DNA from: Micractinium sp. NFX-FRZ
Lineage: Eukaryota; Chlorophyta; Trebouxiophyceae; Chlorellales; Chlorellaceae
DNA: 64,000 nt
Direction: 5' to 3'
NCBI GenBank assembly: GCA_029339195.1
Contig: JAPTJF010000257.1
Coordinates: 23,778 to 87,777 of the forward strand
Position numbers and translations under genes: made by a program. This document shows positions 51,098 through 62,232 of the stretch, piece after piece; position 1 is the stretch's first letter; each line of letters opens with the position of its first letter. The notes below the pieces were generated by a model. It searched no databases and was not told where the DNA came from. It was given only the letters and a program-made list of their open reading frames with translations.

Positions 51098-53198
51098 ATG
51101 GCGCAACAGGCTGCCCTGGCGCTCACAGACGTCGCCCACGGCGAGCAGAAGGGCTGGCGGCGCCATACACACCTGGTGGATGCGTTGCCGTACGTTGATG
51201 GCCTCAACCCCACCGAGAAGGCGGCGGTGGACAAGCTGATTGAGGAGGAGGTGCGATCGCAACGGCTGAGCAACTCAGCATGTGCATAATTGCATTCATT
51301 GACGCGCGCGGGCGAGCGCAGGAGCGAGGCCAGCTGTGAAGCGGGCGGGAGGGTGGGCGGTGCGCAGCCGCCGCCGCCAGTGCCTGCTAGCTCTCTCTCG
51401 CTTCTGAACACTGCACGCTACTCTCCTCCGCTCGCGCACGTGCCCAGCAGATGCGTGGCAGCAGCAAGAAGCCGTCAGACTACCTGAGCGAGCTGCCGCC
51501 ACTGCCAGAGCCGCGGTTCAAGGTGCGGCAGCAGGGCGGCAGCGGGGCAGGGCGGCGCCGGTGCCTGCGTCTGGGGAGCTCTCTTCCCGCAATATGCACT
51601 GCCTAGCACCGGGTCCAACTGCCCGACTCGGCGCTCGGTGCAGCCAGCAGTTGACCGCGAGGCTTCCACAGCTTGAGTCGCACATGCACAGCTGGTCAGC
51701 TGCAAATGTGCTGACTTGCTGATGGTAGCCCTGTGCGCCTGCTGCTGCCGTGCCCTTGCCGCCGTTGAGCGCCCCACTTCACATGGCCATCACATGCGCA
51801 GAACATGGCAGTACAGAGTCAACAAAGTAAACGTTGTGACCCACTGCTGCAGGGGGACCAGCTGCTGGAGAAGGAGATGGCGCGTGTGGCGGCCGGCGAG
51901 TCGATGCAGGCCATGGACACCGCCCGCTACGGCCTCGACCCGCCGCCCCCCACCAAGCGCAACGACTACGCCGCCTGGCGGTCGGCGCTGGACAATGCGT
52001 ACAGCCAGCTGGAGCACCAGTACAACAGGTGCGGGGGCGGTACAGCTTTTGTTGTGACATCACGCCAGCTGCTGTGGGCGGCACACATTGTGGTGACACG
52101 TGTGGGGGGGCAGCGCACCAGACAGCCGAGTGCACCGTTCAATCTGCGTGCGTGCTGCGCCGCGGCCCGCCCCTGCCCTTGTGCTGCCCTCTCACGGCAC
52201 ACACCCTCCACCCACCGCCCTGTCCGCCCTGCCCACTGACCGCCTCTTGTTTCCGGCCCCCTCTACCTCCCTGCCCCCAGGCTGCTCAACCTGGAGCTGC
52301 TGCTCAAGTTTGGGCCCGACAGCTGGCGCATGCACAATGAGGCGCTGGCGTCGCTGGTCACCCGCATGCAGGTGCGGTGGGTGGGCGGACGGGTGCGCTC
52401 TGGCAGCGGCAGCGGCAGATGGCTGCGGTTGTCCACCCCCCGGTCTGCGTCAAACCTGCTGCGCCCTTGCTGCTCTGCCCCTCCCGAGCCCCTCCCTTCT
52501 GGCTCTGGCCTCGCACACCCTGTTGCACCATGAAAGTCTGCTGCTGTGCCTCCTCGCTCCGCTGCCCTGACACCCACCTCTTGTGCAACCCTGCCCTGCT
52601 TGCCTGCAGGCCCAGCTGGCGGATGTGAAGAGCCAGGTGGACGACCTGAACCGGGAGCGCAAGCTGCAGCAGCACGCGGCGGGCGGGGAGCTGGCGCAGC
52701 TGGAGGCCGAGTACCTGGGGCTGGTGCACAAGAATGCTGAGATTGAGGCCGCCTGCAGGTGGGCGAGGTGGTACGGCGGGTTTTGAAGGAGGATGGTGAA
52801 GAGTAGCGGAAACCTCGGAGGACTGGGGTGTCGTGCAGAGACGTGCAGAACATTAGGCGGCCCCGCAGGTTGCGTGCGTGCGTGTGTGTGTGTTTGTGGG
52901 GAGGTGTGTAAGGGTCCAATTGCAAGACTTAATGAGTAGTGCCTGATCTGATAAGCTGCTGATCATTCCGGCTCTCTGCAGGGGGCTGGAGGCGGAGGTG
53001 GCAGCGATGCGGGAGGCGCTGCCGCGTGAGGATGCGGCGGCGGCAGCCGGCGCGCCTGGTAGCAGCGATGGTGCAGCAGCGGCAGATGGCAGCAGCGGTG
53101 GTGATGCAGCAGCGGCGGAGGGGGAGCAGCAGCAAGACGGCGGCGGCAGCAGCGCGGGTGGGCAGCCCAACGGCACGGCCGAGACGATGCAGGAGTGA
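51098..53198 (+). CDS. BCAS2: BCAS2/SPF27 spliceosome (Prp19 complex) subunit
   Basis: Six exons: 51098-51250, 51451-51522, 51853-52028, 52281-52371, 52610-52758 and 52982-53198, giving 285 residues (usual length 220-260). Family signatures include DALPYVDGLNPTEKAAVDKL, YLSELPPLPEP, MDTARYGLDPPPPTKRNDY, AWRSALDNAYSQLEHQYNR and LLNLELLLKFGPDSWRMHNE. Next is a coiled coil (AQLADVKSQVDDLNRERKL, YLGLVHKNAEIEAACRGLE). The last ~60 residues are an Ala/Gly/Ser low-complexity tail not usual in the family. It is a core member of the NineTeen/MAC complex (plant MOS4) in the nucleus. Start and stop are clear. Confidence 0.95.
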
Positions 53199-53614
53199 GG
53201 GGAGCATGGCCTCCCCGGCCTGCCTGTTGCGTGACACCTCTTTTGTTTTCGCTCCATCTCTGCTTTGCTGCCCTCCATGCCTATTCTTACATCTGCTCTC
53301 GCAGCACTGCCGGCTCGGCACCTGTGCGATTGCCCGCTGTAAAGTACAACTCATGACCAGGAGTACCAATGTGCCGCAGCGCTAGAGCTCATGCGCAGGT
53401 GAATCTGGCGGCCTTGCCAGCCAGCCAGCCAGCCACCCGTTCACAGTCAGCTCTCAACACATAAACTGACCAGGGGCTTAACAGCCACTCTGGCAGCAGC
53501 TTGGCAGGCAGCCAGCTGGCAAGTACAAGTCAGCCTGGCAGCCAGCACAGGCAGCAGCGCAGAGCGGCAGCAAACGTTTGCACAGCATCTCGTAAAGCAG
53601 GGGAGCCAGTCGGA
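53199..53614. other. Convergent intergenic
   Basis: 3' regions of BCAS2 (+) and the F-box gene (-). A plus-strand TGTAA at 53338-53342 is 140 nt after the BCAS2 stop. CAGCCAGC repeats occur at 53418-53560. No gene. Confidence 0.55.
53338..53342 (+). terminator. Possible TGTAA poly(A) signal of BCAS2
   Basis: A TGTAA pentamer 140 nt after the BCAS2 stop codon, a normal distance for chlorophyte transcripts. Confidence 0.45.
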
Positions 53615-56600
53615 TCACAGCCAGCTCCAGGAGGCAAAATGGCCGCGGGCCAGCCACTCTGGCAGCGGCGCCTCCAGTAGCATGACCGGCTGAGCAGCCC
53701 CGCCCCCGCTGCCGCTGCTGCTCCCGCTGGCTCCCTCGGACTTGCCGCCGCCGCCGCTGCTGCTGGGCGTGTCTTCTGGGCGGGGCACGTGCTGGATGCT
53801 GACGTGAGCCTCCTCTGTCACCTCACCCACTGCAAGCCAGGGGCGCAGGCAGGGAAATATTGAGGGTGTGGAGGGAGGCTCAACAGTGTCAAGGGGTGTG
53901 AGCCCGGCCTGCTTGCAACAGGCACAAGGGGCAGGCGCAGGCTGGAGGCAAAAGAGCCCGCTGTGCCCGCTATGCTGCCCCTGGCGATGTCCTTATGATA
54001 CCGTCACCAGCGTGCTGCCCAGCTGCTGTTGCTACCCGGGTGGCAGGCAGGCGGGCGGGCGGGCGGCTCACAGGCGGGTCGGCCGCGCGAGGTGAGGCAG
54101 AAGGCGGCGCTGTCGGGGGACCAGAAGCGCATGCTGCGCGAGTACTGGTCCAGGAAGGGGAGGTACCTGCAATGCGGGAGGGAGGGAGGGAGCGAGGGGC
54201 AAATGGTGAGAGGAGGTGTACATGGGAGGTGGCCAGCATCGCGTAGGGCACTGGTCCAGGAAAGGGGAGGTGCCTGCAATGTGGGCAGGAGAGGGATAAG
54301 AGGCGACAGGGGGCAGAGGGGACAGCAGTTGCGTATGGGAAGGCGGGGGCGCACATGCTTTGCGTGGTTTGGTCCTGAGGACCCATGTTGGAGGGGGAGA
54401 GGGACCAATGTTAATAAGAATTGGGCAAGAAGCAGGCAGTGAGTGGGGCAGGCGGGGTGAGCACATCTGTGAGAGGGCAAGCCATGGCATGTGCAGAGGC
54501 AGTCAACTCTAGCAGCTGCTCCACAACACAACCAACTGCTCCACACCGACCTGTCGAAAAACTCGAGGGTGGGGTTGAAGGGGCAGCACTGGGTGAGGGC
54601 GCCCAGCCAGCCGGCGGCCGCGGGCAGTGGGGCGGCAGGCGGCGGCGAGTCTGGCGGTGCATCGTACACCATCCACCGGTAGTGGGGCCGCTTGGCCAGC
54701 GCTATCATGGCTGCAGGGGAGAGGAGAGGCACAGCGGGAGGCTTGTGGGGGAGGCGTATGGGGTGGCATGCGTGCTGTACATGCTGTGACAGGACAGGCT
54801 GTGTTCTTGTGCACTGGCAGGGGGAGGGGCCCAGAGGCTGGGGTCAACCCATACGGGGTTCTCCTCCCAGCACAGCACAGCTTACAGCACAGCACAGCAT
54901 GCCAGCGCAGCGCCGCACGGCCCCCACGCACGTGCCGGGCCGCCAGAGCGGCGCACGAGGAAGAGCAGCCGCCGGCCGTCGGCGCTCCACTGCATTCCCT
55001 GCACCGAGCCGCTGAGCCAAAAGGCGCCCTCGCCCCCGCCGCCGCGGCCGCCCGCCCGCGGCCGCTGCTGCTGCTGCTGCTGGTGCTCGGCAGCAGCTGC
55101 GTCAGGCAGCGGGAAGACTTGGTGGGCGGCCTCATTGTCGGCCCAGCGGATGCGCAGCACGCCACGATCGCACCAGGCCACGCGGCTGGCGCCTGGGCTG
55201 GCAGCGAAGAAGAGGTCGCGAGCGCTGGCAAAGTGGGCAACCTGCTGGGGAGGACAGCAGGCACAGCGGCATGGCAGGGGTCGTGGTGATGTGGCGCTGC
55301 AGGGGCATGCGATGCCAAAGGCGGCACTTGCGGGGGACAAGAGGCGGATTCTGGAGCCGGGAGGTAGGCAGCACTGTCGCGACGTGGGCCCTGTGACCCA
55401 CGTTAAAGGGCAGGCCGCTTTCCTCACAGCCATTGGCAGCCGCACATAGGCCGCCAGCCGCACCCCTCCTCTGCCTGCCCCACATTGCCGGCATGTTGCA
55501 CAGATAAGCGCAGGGCGTGCACACCGCATCGCATGCACAGCACATGCACACACACGCGCCTGCTGGCTGATGGCGGGGCTGAGCATGAGGGAGGGTGAGA
55601 GGCGGCTGCCCTCGCCCCACAGCGCCTCGCTCACGCCCGCCAGGCTGGCGAGCACCAGCACCCCTTCCTCGCCCTCCCGTGGCTCCTGATGCATCACCGG
55701 CACCAGCAGCAGGTCGGCACCGGAGCGATCCACCAGCCATTGCGGGGCCTGAGGGGAAAGGAGGAGCCGGGGGCAGGGGCGGGGCTGGCTGAGCGGTGGA
55801 GGGGCGGGGTGAGGTGGGCGGGAGGCTGGGGAGAGGAGCAAACCAGCAAGCAGTCGTGGAAGCCAGCCCCATTGATGTGCGCCATGCCACGCACTTGGTG
55901 CACTTGAAACCTAGGCTAGGCACGCACACATAGCGTGCATGCACAGCATGCAACGCACACGTGCGCACACTGTGCCGTGCCATGGCCAGCCCCCTGTTCA
56001 TCGCCCTGCCCCGTCCGCCAGCCCCAAGGCGCTTCCCTCTAGGCGCACCCTTGCACCCGCCCACCTGCACCCGGCAGTTGGCTGGCTGGTGGTAGAAGCT
56101 GTCGTCCGCCGCCCCGTCCTCAGCGGTTAGCGTTGCCGCATCAGCCAGCCCCAGCATGCGGCAGCCGCCGTGCCACACCAGGCGGGTGCCTGTGGGGCTG
56201 ACATCTAAGAACAGTGGGCGGGCCGTGCACAGCAGCACCTCTTCGGTGGCGGGCAGCCGGCCCGGGGGCAGCAGGGCGGGGGCAATGTCCAGGGACCGCA
56301 GGCCCACCATGTTGCCGTCCCAGTTGCTGCGGGGTGGGCGGGCAGCGGGACGGGCGTGGAGGGTGGGGTGAGGGCAAGGCAGGCAGCTGGCGGGTGAGGG
56401 CGCTGAGGGGCAGCAGGGCAGGCAGTCGGCAAAGGGGGGAGGTTGGTCGGAGTGGGCGGGAGGGCGGCGGGGCTGCGTCCAAGGCGTGGAACCCCGCCAG
56501 GTTCCCTTTCCAGTGCCCCTCTTCACAAAGCCAGCCCAAGCTAGGCGACCACGGCACACCCCCTGTGTCGGCACAGCAGGCACACTACCTGAGGAAGAGG

Positions 56601-57676
56601 AGGCGCGTGCCGCAGGGTGCCCAATGGTAGTAAAAGGGCGGCAGGGGGCTGGCCAGCGCCCAGCAGCCCAGGCGCTGCCCGCTGCGCCCGTCTGCCACAA
56701 CCACGCAGCTGCGGACGTGGCCTGAGGGCTCCGGCGTCAGCTCTGTGTACGCCAGCAGGGCGCCAGCTGGCGACCACGTGGGCTGTGCCACCACGCCCTG
56801 CTCGGGTCCCGGGATGGCCACCATGCCAGCGGGGACGGCAGCGCGAGCGCTGTTGTAGGCAGTGCCATCTCCGCTGTCAATATCCATTCCCTCTGGCAGG
56901 TGCGCTGCCCCTGAGGCTCCGCTGCCGCCGCAGCCGCCGCTGCCCCCGCCGCTGCTGCGCATGCTGACAGTGCGGCTGCCTTGCCCGCTGGTGCGGGGTG
57001 CGGGGTAGGTGGCAATCTCCTGCCCCTCTGCCTCTCCCTCCACGAGGATGCGCCCCACAGGGCGGCGCAGCAGCGGCCAGCGCCAGGCAAAGTAGGCGCG
57101 GTGGGAGCCAGCAAAAGCTGGGGAGGGAGGGAGGGAGGGAGAGGGCAAGCGGGGTTCGGTGGGTGCATGCAGCATGGCGGCTGAGGATGTGCGGGTCACA
57201 GACCTGGGTTGAGCTGGTGCAGTGGACAGTGAGCAACAGGCAGGCAGGCAGGCAGGCAGGCAGGCGGGGCCTGATGTGCTGAGGGCGTGCCCAGTCGGCA
57301 TGTCAGGCGCTCAGTGGTGTCCACCCTACCAGGCAGCAGGTCGTCTCTGCGCAGGTGCGGGTGCGGCTCCAGCTCCTGGCACTTGCGCTGCCACAGCACC
57401 TCAGACGCCGCCACGGTGTGCCATGCCCGGCAGACCTGCAAGCCGGGTGGGCGTGCAGCGGTTGAGCGGCAGCGCAGATGACGACCGAAGCAAGGCGGGT
57501 GCTGGCGGCGGTGGTGGCGGCGGTGTCCCAGCACGTTGCTACACGGCCGAGAAGGCATGCGCGCTGCGCTGGCCGGCGCTATGACAGCCGCATACCTGAG
57601 TGCAAGCCGCCACCGCCTCTCCGGGCAGCCGCGAGAACAAATACAGCAGTGACGCGCCGTCTAACTCTGCCGCCAT
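53615..57676 (-). CDS. F-box protein with beta-propeller-like repeats
   Basis: Nine exons: 57676-57596, 57435-57330, 57117-56589, 56326-56065, 55748-55554, 55241-54932, 54710-54551, 54166-54072 and 53829-53615, about 650 residues. The first 60 residues are an F-box: LLYLFSRLPGEAVAACTQVC, RAWHTVAASEVLWQRKCQEL. The rest has repeated WSPxGxxLxY-type blades (PTWSPAGALLAYTEL, FYYHWAPCGTRLLFLRSNWD, LDVSPTGTRLVW, MQWSADGRRLLFLVRR, MRFWSPDSAAFCLTSRGR), as in TolB/DPP-like or WD propellers. It is likely a substrate-recognition subunit of an SCF ubiquitin ligase; the target is unknown. The exon 5 end is ambiguous between a GT donor (55553) and a GC donor two codons earlier. Confidence 0.85.
57238..57265. 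repeat. (CAGG)7 tetranucleotide repeat
   Basis: CAGG is repeated about seven times in the intron between exons 2 and 3 of the F-box gene. It is an ordinary microsatellite. Confidence 0.9.
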
Positions 57677-57775
57677 GCTCAATTCGCCTCAGAGTTAATG
57701 ATCTGAGCTTTTCAAGAAGATCGTGATGAGTGGCGCAACAAAGGGGCTTCATGGGGGTGCCGCCGTCGCCGCCGC
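57677..57775. promoter_or_regulatory. 99-bp divergent spacer, F-box / PAM2-like gene
   Basis: Only 99 bp separate the F-box start codon from the ATG used for the coiled-coil gene. Either the two share one bidirectional promoter or the true start of the coiled-coil protein lies downstream (an in-frame ATG is at 58058). Confidence 0.45.
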
Positions 57776-59797
57776 ATGCATGGCGCCGCCTCAGCGCAGC
57801 GCTTTTGGAGTAGGGGGGAGGCCTGGTGCTGCATGCCTGCTACGCCAATGGCCTCTGCAACCCCTGATCTGCCATTGTTGGTTGGCTACCCAGACTCTCA
57901 GCAGCCTTGGAGCAGCAGGCAAGGTTGGGCTGCTAACCACCCCAGGCTGAGTCAGGCAGCACAAGCGTGGAGGCAGCCCCTTGGAGCGCAGCACACAGCC
58001 TCAAAGCCTCGGGAGGCGTCAGGAGGACGGCTCGCCAGCGACCCAGCGGGTATGGATAGAACCCAGGCCGCACGCAGCAGTCGAGTGCTCGTCTGCAGGG
58101 TTCTGAAAAGTGTCTCTGACAGGGAAGGGTGCAGCAGTGCCACTGCTGGCGAGGCGGCCGCCCTGCGGGGCGGCTGGGCAGGCAGCGACGCGGGCGGCGG
58201 CGCGAGCGGCAGTGGCAGGGGGACGCCTCAGCACCCCAGCACCCAGCTGGCCGAGGTGCAGGCGCAGCTGGCGGCAGCACAGCAGCGGGCAGCAGAGGCG
58301 GAGCAGCGGGCGGCGAATGCGGAGCGTTCAACTGCCCAGCTGCATGCATCTTTGGATGGCCAGCAGGAGCTGCTGGAGGCGGCAGTCCAACAGGCGGCAG
58401 AGGCAGAGGGGCGGGTGGCGCACGCAGAGGGGCGCGTGGCACAGGCAGAGGGGCAGTGCCAGCAGCTGCAAGTGCAGCTGGAGGCGATGCAGGCGGCACA
58501 CTCTGCTGCTAGTGCGGCTGCAGCCCGGCAGGCAGAGGAGGCAGCTGCCGATGCACAGCGGGCGGTGCAGCTGCAGCTGGGGGATGCACAGACGGCAGTG
58601 CAGCAGCTGCGGCAGGAGCTTGCCTCTGCCCAGCAGCAGCAGGGCAGCAGCGCAGAAGTGCGGGAGGCACATGCAGAGGCGGTGCGGGTGAGGAGGCAGG
58701 CAGCAGGCGACCTGTCGAGGGCCGCCATGCAGGCAGCTGCCCGGCAGGCTGCAACAGAGGCAGCCATGAGGCAGGTGGGGGCGGAAGCAAGCGCAGCACA
58801 GCAGCACCTGGAGGCTGCGTTACGCCAGGCGCAGGAGGCGGCGTGGAGCGCACAGCAGGAGGCGGCGACGGCGAGGTGGCAGGCGCAGCAGCTGCAGGCG
58901 CAGCAGGAGCAGGGGGAGGAGCGGGCGAGGCGGGAGCGTGCACAGCAGCAGAGGCTGCTGGAGCAAGCCCAGTGGGAGCGGCAGGCCGCATCGCTGCGGG
59001 CGGAGCAGGGGTGGGAGAGGGAGCGGCAGGAGCGCAGGCGTGCCACAGACCTGCAGAGCCAGCTGCAGGCGGTGCAGGCGGAGCTGGCTGCAGCCAGGGT
59101 TGCTGCTGCTGCTGCAGCGGAGGCAGAGGCGGCTGCAGCCAGGGTTGCTGCTGCTGCTGCAGCGGAGGCAGAGGCGGCTGCAGCGGCAGCCACTCAGCAG
59201 GCGGCAGTGCCGGCGTCGTCGGAGCAGCGCACCCCGGCTGCCCTGCGTCCAGCGGCGCAGCCCTTTGTGCCCCGGCTGACAGATCAGGAGAAGGAGCAGG
59301 ATATGGGAGATGCGGAGTGGTCGGAGGAGGCGGCGTCGGAGGAGGAGGAGGAGGAGGAGGAGGAGGAGGCGGCAGAGGAGGAGGAGGCGGCGGAGGAGGA
59401 GGAGGCGGAGGAAGAGGAGGCGACGGAGGACGCTGTGTGCATGGAGGCCGCCAGCGCTGTCGGCAGCAAGGTCGCAGCGGCAGCCGTGATGCCGCCAGGG
59501 CTGGCAGAGCGCCCCGCCGCACTGCGCCCGCTGGCGCAGCCTTTCGTGCCTCAGCTTACGGAGCAGGAGCGGGAGCAGGGTGCTGAAGATGGGGGCTGGT
59601 GGGAGGAGGGAGCCGAGGAGGAGGAGGAGGAGGAGGAGGCGGCAGCGGAAGTCGCAGTGCCAGGCGGGGACTCTTCCAGCGCTGGTGGCAGCGCTGCAGC
59701 TGGCAGCAGTGCACCAGCAGCTGTGACCCCCGGGCAGGCAGAGCGCCCGGCCACGCTGCGCCCCATGGCGCAGCCGTTTGTGCCCCGCCAGAAGTGA
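57776..59797 (+). CDS. Ala/Gln-rich coiled-coil protein with three PAM2-like peptides
   Basis: One uninterrupted frame of 673 residues, unusual here because neighbours average an intron every 100-200 bp. Residues 1-120 are unstructured and may be partly 5' leader; an ATG at 57725 in another frame (MSGATKGLHGGAAV) could begin a spliced N-terminus. Residues ~160-470 form a long coiled coil, very rich in Ala, Gln, Glu and Arg. It contains a perfect internal repeat (AARVAAAAAAEAEA, twice). The C-terminal 190 residues contain three related peptides, ALRPAAQPFVPRLTDQEKEQ, ALRPLAQPFVPQLTEQEREQ and TLRPMAQPFVPRQK. They are separated by poly-Glu tracts with a Trp (EWSEE, GWWEE). The peptides resemble PAM2, the ligand of the poly(A)-binding protein MLLE domain. 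Function is inferred from this motif only. Confidence 0.7.
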   Translation: MHGAASAQRFWSRGEAWCCMPATPMASATPDLPLLVGYPDSQQPWSSRQGWAANHPRLSQAAQAWRQPLGAQHTASKPREASGGRLASDPAGMDRTQAARSSRVLVCRVLKSVSDREGCSSATAGEAAALRGGWAGSDAGGGASGSGRGTPQHPSTQLAEVQAQLAAAQQRAAEAEQRAANAERSTAQLHASLDGQQELLEAAVQQAAEAEGRVAHAEGRVAQAEGQCQQLQVQLEAMQAAHSAASAAAARQAEEAAADAQRAVQLQLGDAQTAVQQLRQELASAQQQQGSSAEVREAHAEAVRVRRQAAGDLSRAAMQAAARQAATEAAMRQVGAEASAAQQHLEAALRQAQEAAWSAQQEAATARWQAQQLQAQQEQGEERARRERAQQQRLLEQAQWERQAASLRAEQGWERERQERRRATDLQSQLQAVQAELAAARVAAAAAAEAEAAAARVAAAAAAEAEAAAAAATQQAAVPASSEQRTPAALRPAAQPFVPRLTDQEKEQDMGDAEWSEEAASEEEEEEEEEEAAEEEEAAEEEEAEEEEATEDAVCMEAASAVGSKVAAAAVMPPGLAERPAALRPLAQPFVPQLTEQEREQGAEDGGWWEEGAEEEEEEEEAAAEVAVPGGDSSSAGGSAAAGSSAPAAVTPGQAERPATLRPMAQPFVPRQK

Positions 59798-60669
59798 GGG
59801 TGCCGCTCCTCTGGCTGTGCGGCGGGCTGCACAGTCGGCATGGGTGGGCTGTGCCAGGGCCATCATCATCGTCATCAAAGATCGACCATGTTGTGGACTG
59901 CTCACAGCAGCCTCCCCCTCTTCAACAGTCTGATCTTGCTGCCCTTCTTGAATTCTCCGTGCTTGCGTCACAGCTGCTTTGCTGCCTGCCTGCCGGCGTG
60001 TCAACCAGTTCTGGCAGACGCACTTCTGCCAATCCATCAGTGATGCCGGTGAAGGACAACGCTGGCCTGAGTGTGAGGTCATACAGCAAGTGACAGGTTC
60101 CACATGGGCAACAGCTCAGCTCCCCCTGTGAGAGAAACCATGGGGAGGCAAAGAGTATGCACAGCCTTGCCCTCCCCATGTGAAGCACCCTCCACGCTGC
60201 TGCTCCCTACTGATCCTACGTCTCCCACAAGCAGCATGCAGTCGTGTTTTATTTCATGCCGTCCCGGAACACGAATGATTGAGGGCGCTCCCTCCAGTGA
60301 GGGCTCCCTCCAGGACCACCAGGACCAGCTGCCGGCCACCTCAGCAGTGCAGCAAGGATCTTGGCTAGGATGGTTGCCTCCTCCCTCAACAAACACTCAC
60401 AAAATGCAAAAGGATCTGTGCTATCTGTGCAGCGTGGTTTCGAGTCTCAGCAGTGTGACGCTGTTCCTCCTCCCGGCGGCAACTCCTCTGGGGTGAGGCA
60501 TGCATAATTTTGCACTGGGGGCCTGTGGGCCTGACGGACGCCCGACGACAGTGTTTGTGCCAAGTGTCCCTGCTGGTGGCGGCGGGCGTCACCCCGCTCG
60601 TCACGCTCACCTGGCGCCCGCCAGCCCAGTCACCTCTACTTGCTTGCCTCACCCTGTCTGGTGTGCAGG
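59798..60669. other. Intergenic or unresolved 5' part of the next gene
   Basis: Downstream of the coiled-coil gene. A stretch near 60450-60495 encodes SVTLFLLPAATPLG followed by a GTGAGG donor. Another, near 60565-60610, encodes VSLLVAAGVTPLVTLTW. These two related hydrophobic strings could be 5' exons of the membrane-protein gene, or one could be a decayed copy of the other. Confidence 0.4.
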
Positions 60670-61489
60670 CTTCGGTACGCTCTCACGATCGCCATCAACC
60701 TCCTGCAATGCTCCGCGGGCTGTGCCATTCACCAAGACCTCTACCCCTGGCAGCAAGGCGGCAGCCCGTTTGCCGCCCTCGCCCTCACTGCCATCGCAAA
60801 CGGCGTGTGCTGGCTCGCCTTCTACACCCTCTTCTCCCCGCTGCCATTTAGGTGGGTGGCAGAGGCTGTGTAGCCGCCGCAGCTGCGCTTGCCTGGCGCA
60901 CCGCCATGACGCGCCTGCCTGGCACGCGCCCTTGGGGCGGGCGGGGCGGCGGCCCGCCAGTCCCACATGCTCCCCACTCGCGGCACTCACCCGTCGGCTG
61001 CCACGCTCCTCTCTGCCCCGCAGGTGGCTGTTCCCGCAGCTTGCGGCGATCACCGCCCTTCTGCTGTTCAACACGCACACTATCTGTTCCAACGGCAACG
61101 CCACTCAAGCCTACGCCATGCTGTCTCGGGCGCTCGGGGCGCACGCGGCGCGGGCGCAGGCGCCGCAGCCGTCGGCGGTCTGCGGCACCATCCAGCCGCT
61201 GCTCCTGCTGCTGGCCTTTGCTCTACTGGCGCACCACCAGTTCGGCTTTGAGCTGCAGCAGCGCCGTCTGTTCCGCCTCAACGTCTCTCAAAGCACGCCC
61301 AGCCACCCTGAGGGTGGGGCGGGCGCTGCAGGTCGTGCGCGGTTCCTCCCACAGGGCGCCACCGGGCCGGCTGCGCAGGCAGCGCTGCCACGCATGGTAG
61401 ACTCTAGTGGCTGCCTGAACTGCTGGCTGGACTTCATTCTGCCTGCCACATGCTGCATGTATGCATTCCTGGTGAGCGGGGGCTGCTGA
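60670..61489 (+). CDS. Partial multi-pass membrane protein (5' and 3' ends unresolved)
   Basis: Two exons are well supported: 60670-60851 and 61024-61471, in phase, with GTGGGT and GTGAGC donors. They encode hydrophobic helices: LRYALTIAINLLQCSAGCAI, AALALTAIANGVCWLAFYTL, WLFPQLAAITALLLFNTHTI, IQPLLLLLAFALLAHHQF and a final CWLDFILPATCCMYAFL. If the last donor is not used, the frame stops at 61489. If it is used, an acceptor near 61698 would add an exon beginning GAACCTTASLLP and stopping at 61841. The upstream start is not found (phase demands at least one more exon). No family recognised. Confidence 0.6.
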
Positions 61490-62185
61490 ACCAGCCTACC
61501 TTGTTGTGCTCGTCCGGAACTGAGCCCCACCTGCCTGGGAGCGCGCCTTTGTGGTACATGCGTAGCCTACCGAGGCGCCCCACCCCTTCATGTTTGACAC
61601 GTGGGCAGGGCACCGGCCCTCCTGCCCTTTTTGTTTGCTGTGTGCGCCGCCTACCGAGATTTCGATGAACCTGCTTGTCTCTCATTGCCTGTTGCAGGGT
61701 GCAGCATGCTGCACCACTGCCAGCCTCCTGCCCACATGTCTTTTACTCGTCTGCCCGCACATGCGCCTGCCCGTTTCGGCCCATGCTGCCCATCCTTGCC
61801 CATGCTACGCATCTTCGCCCATCCCCCCCATCCTTGCATAAGCCAGCCAATACCGTGCTTCGTGCCGTGGGTCATGCTACCGCCCCAGGGACTTGACTGG
61901 AGTAGCAGCAATCCAATATGAGGGGGATTGCTGCTATTTCGCTACCCCCTTTCAAGAGTCACACCTTACTTTGTTCCCCCACAAGACACTCACTACCAAG
62001 CAACCTAGTCTGCCTCAACCTACAGCCTTTGATACTTTGCCCCCGCCCCTCTCCATGTGTGCCTAGCAGCCCGAATGCCCAGTACTCCCCGCCATGCCAC
62101 ATGAACTGTGTAGCCGCTTCTGCTTTGAGAGCCGCCCCATCGGTTTACTACCTTGTTTCACCCATCACCAATAAAGTGCATGACG

Positions 62186-62232
<47 letters not shown>

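Noticed and set aside
58820..60103. 427-codon minus-strand open frame opposite the coiled-coil gene
   Set aside because: Its Leu/Arg/Cys runs are the complement of GAG/GCA-rich coding repeats on the plus strand. No motif.
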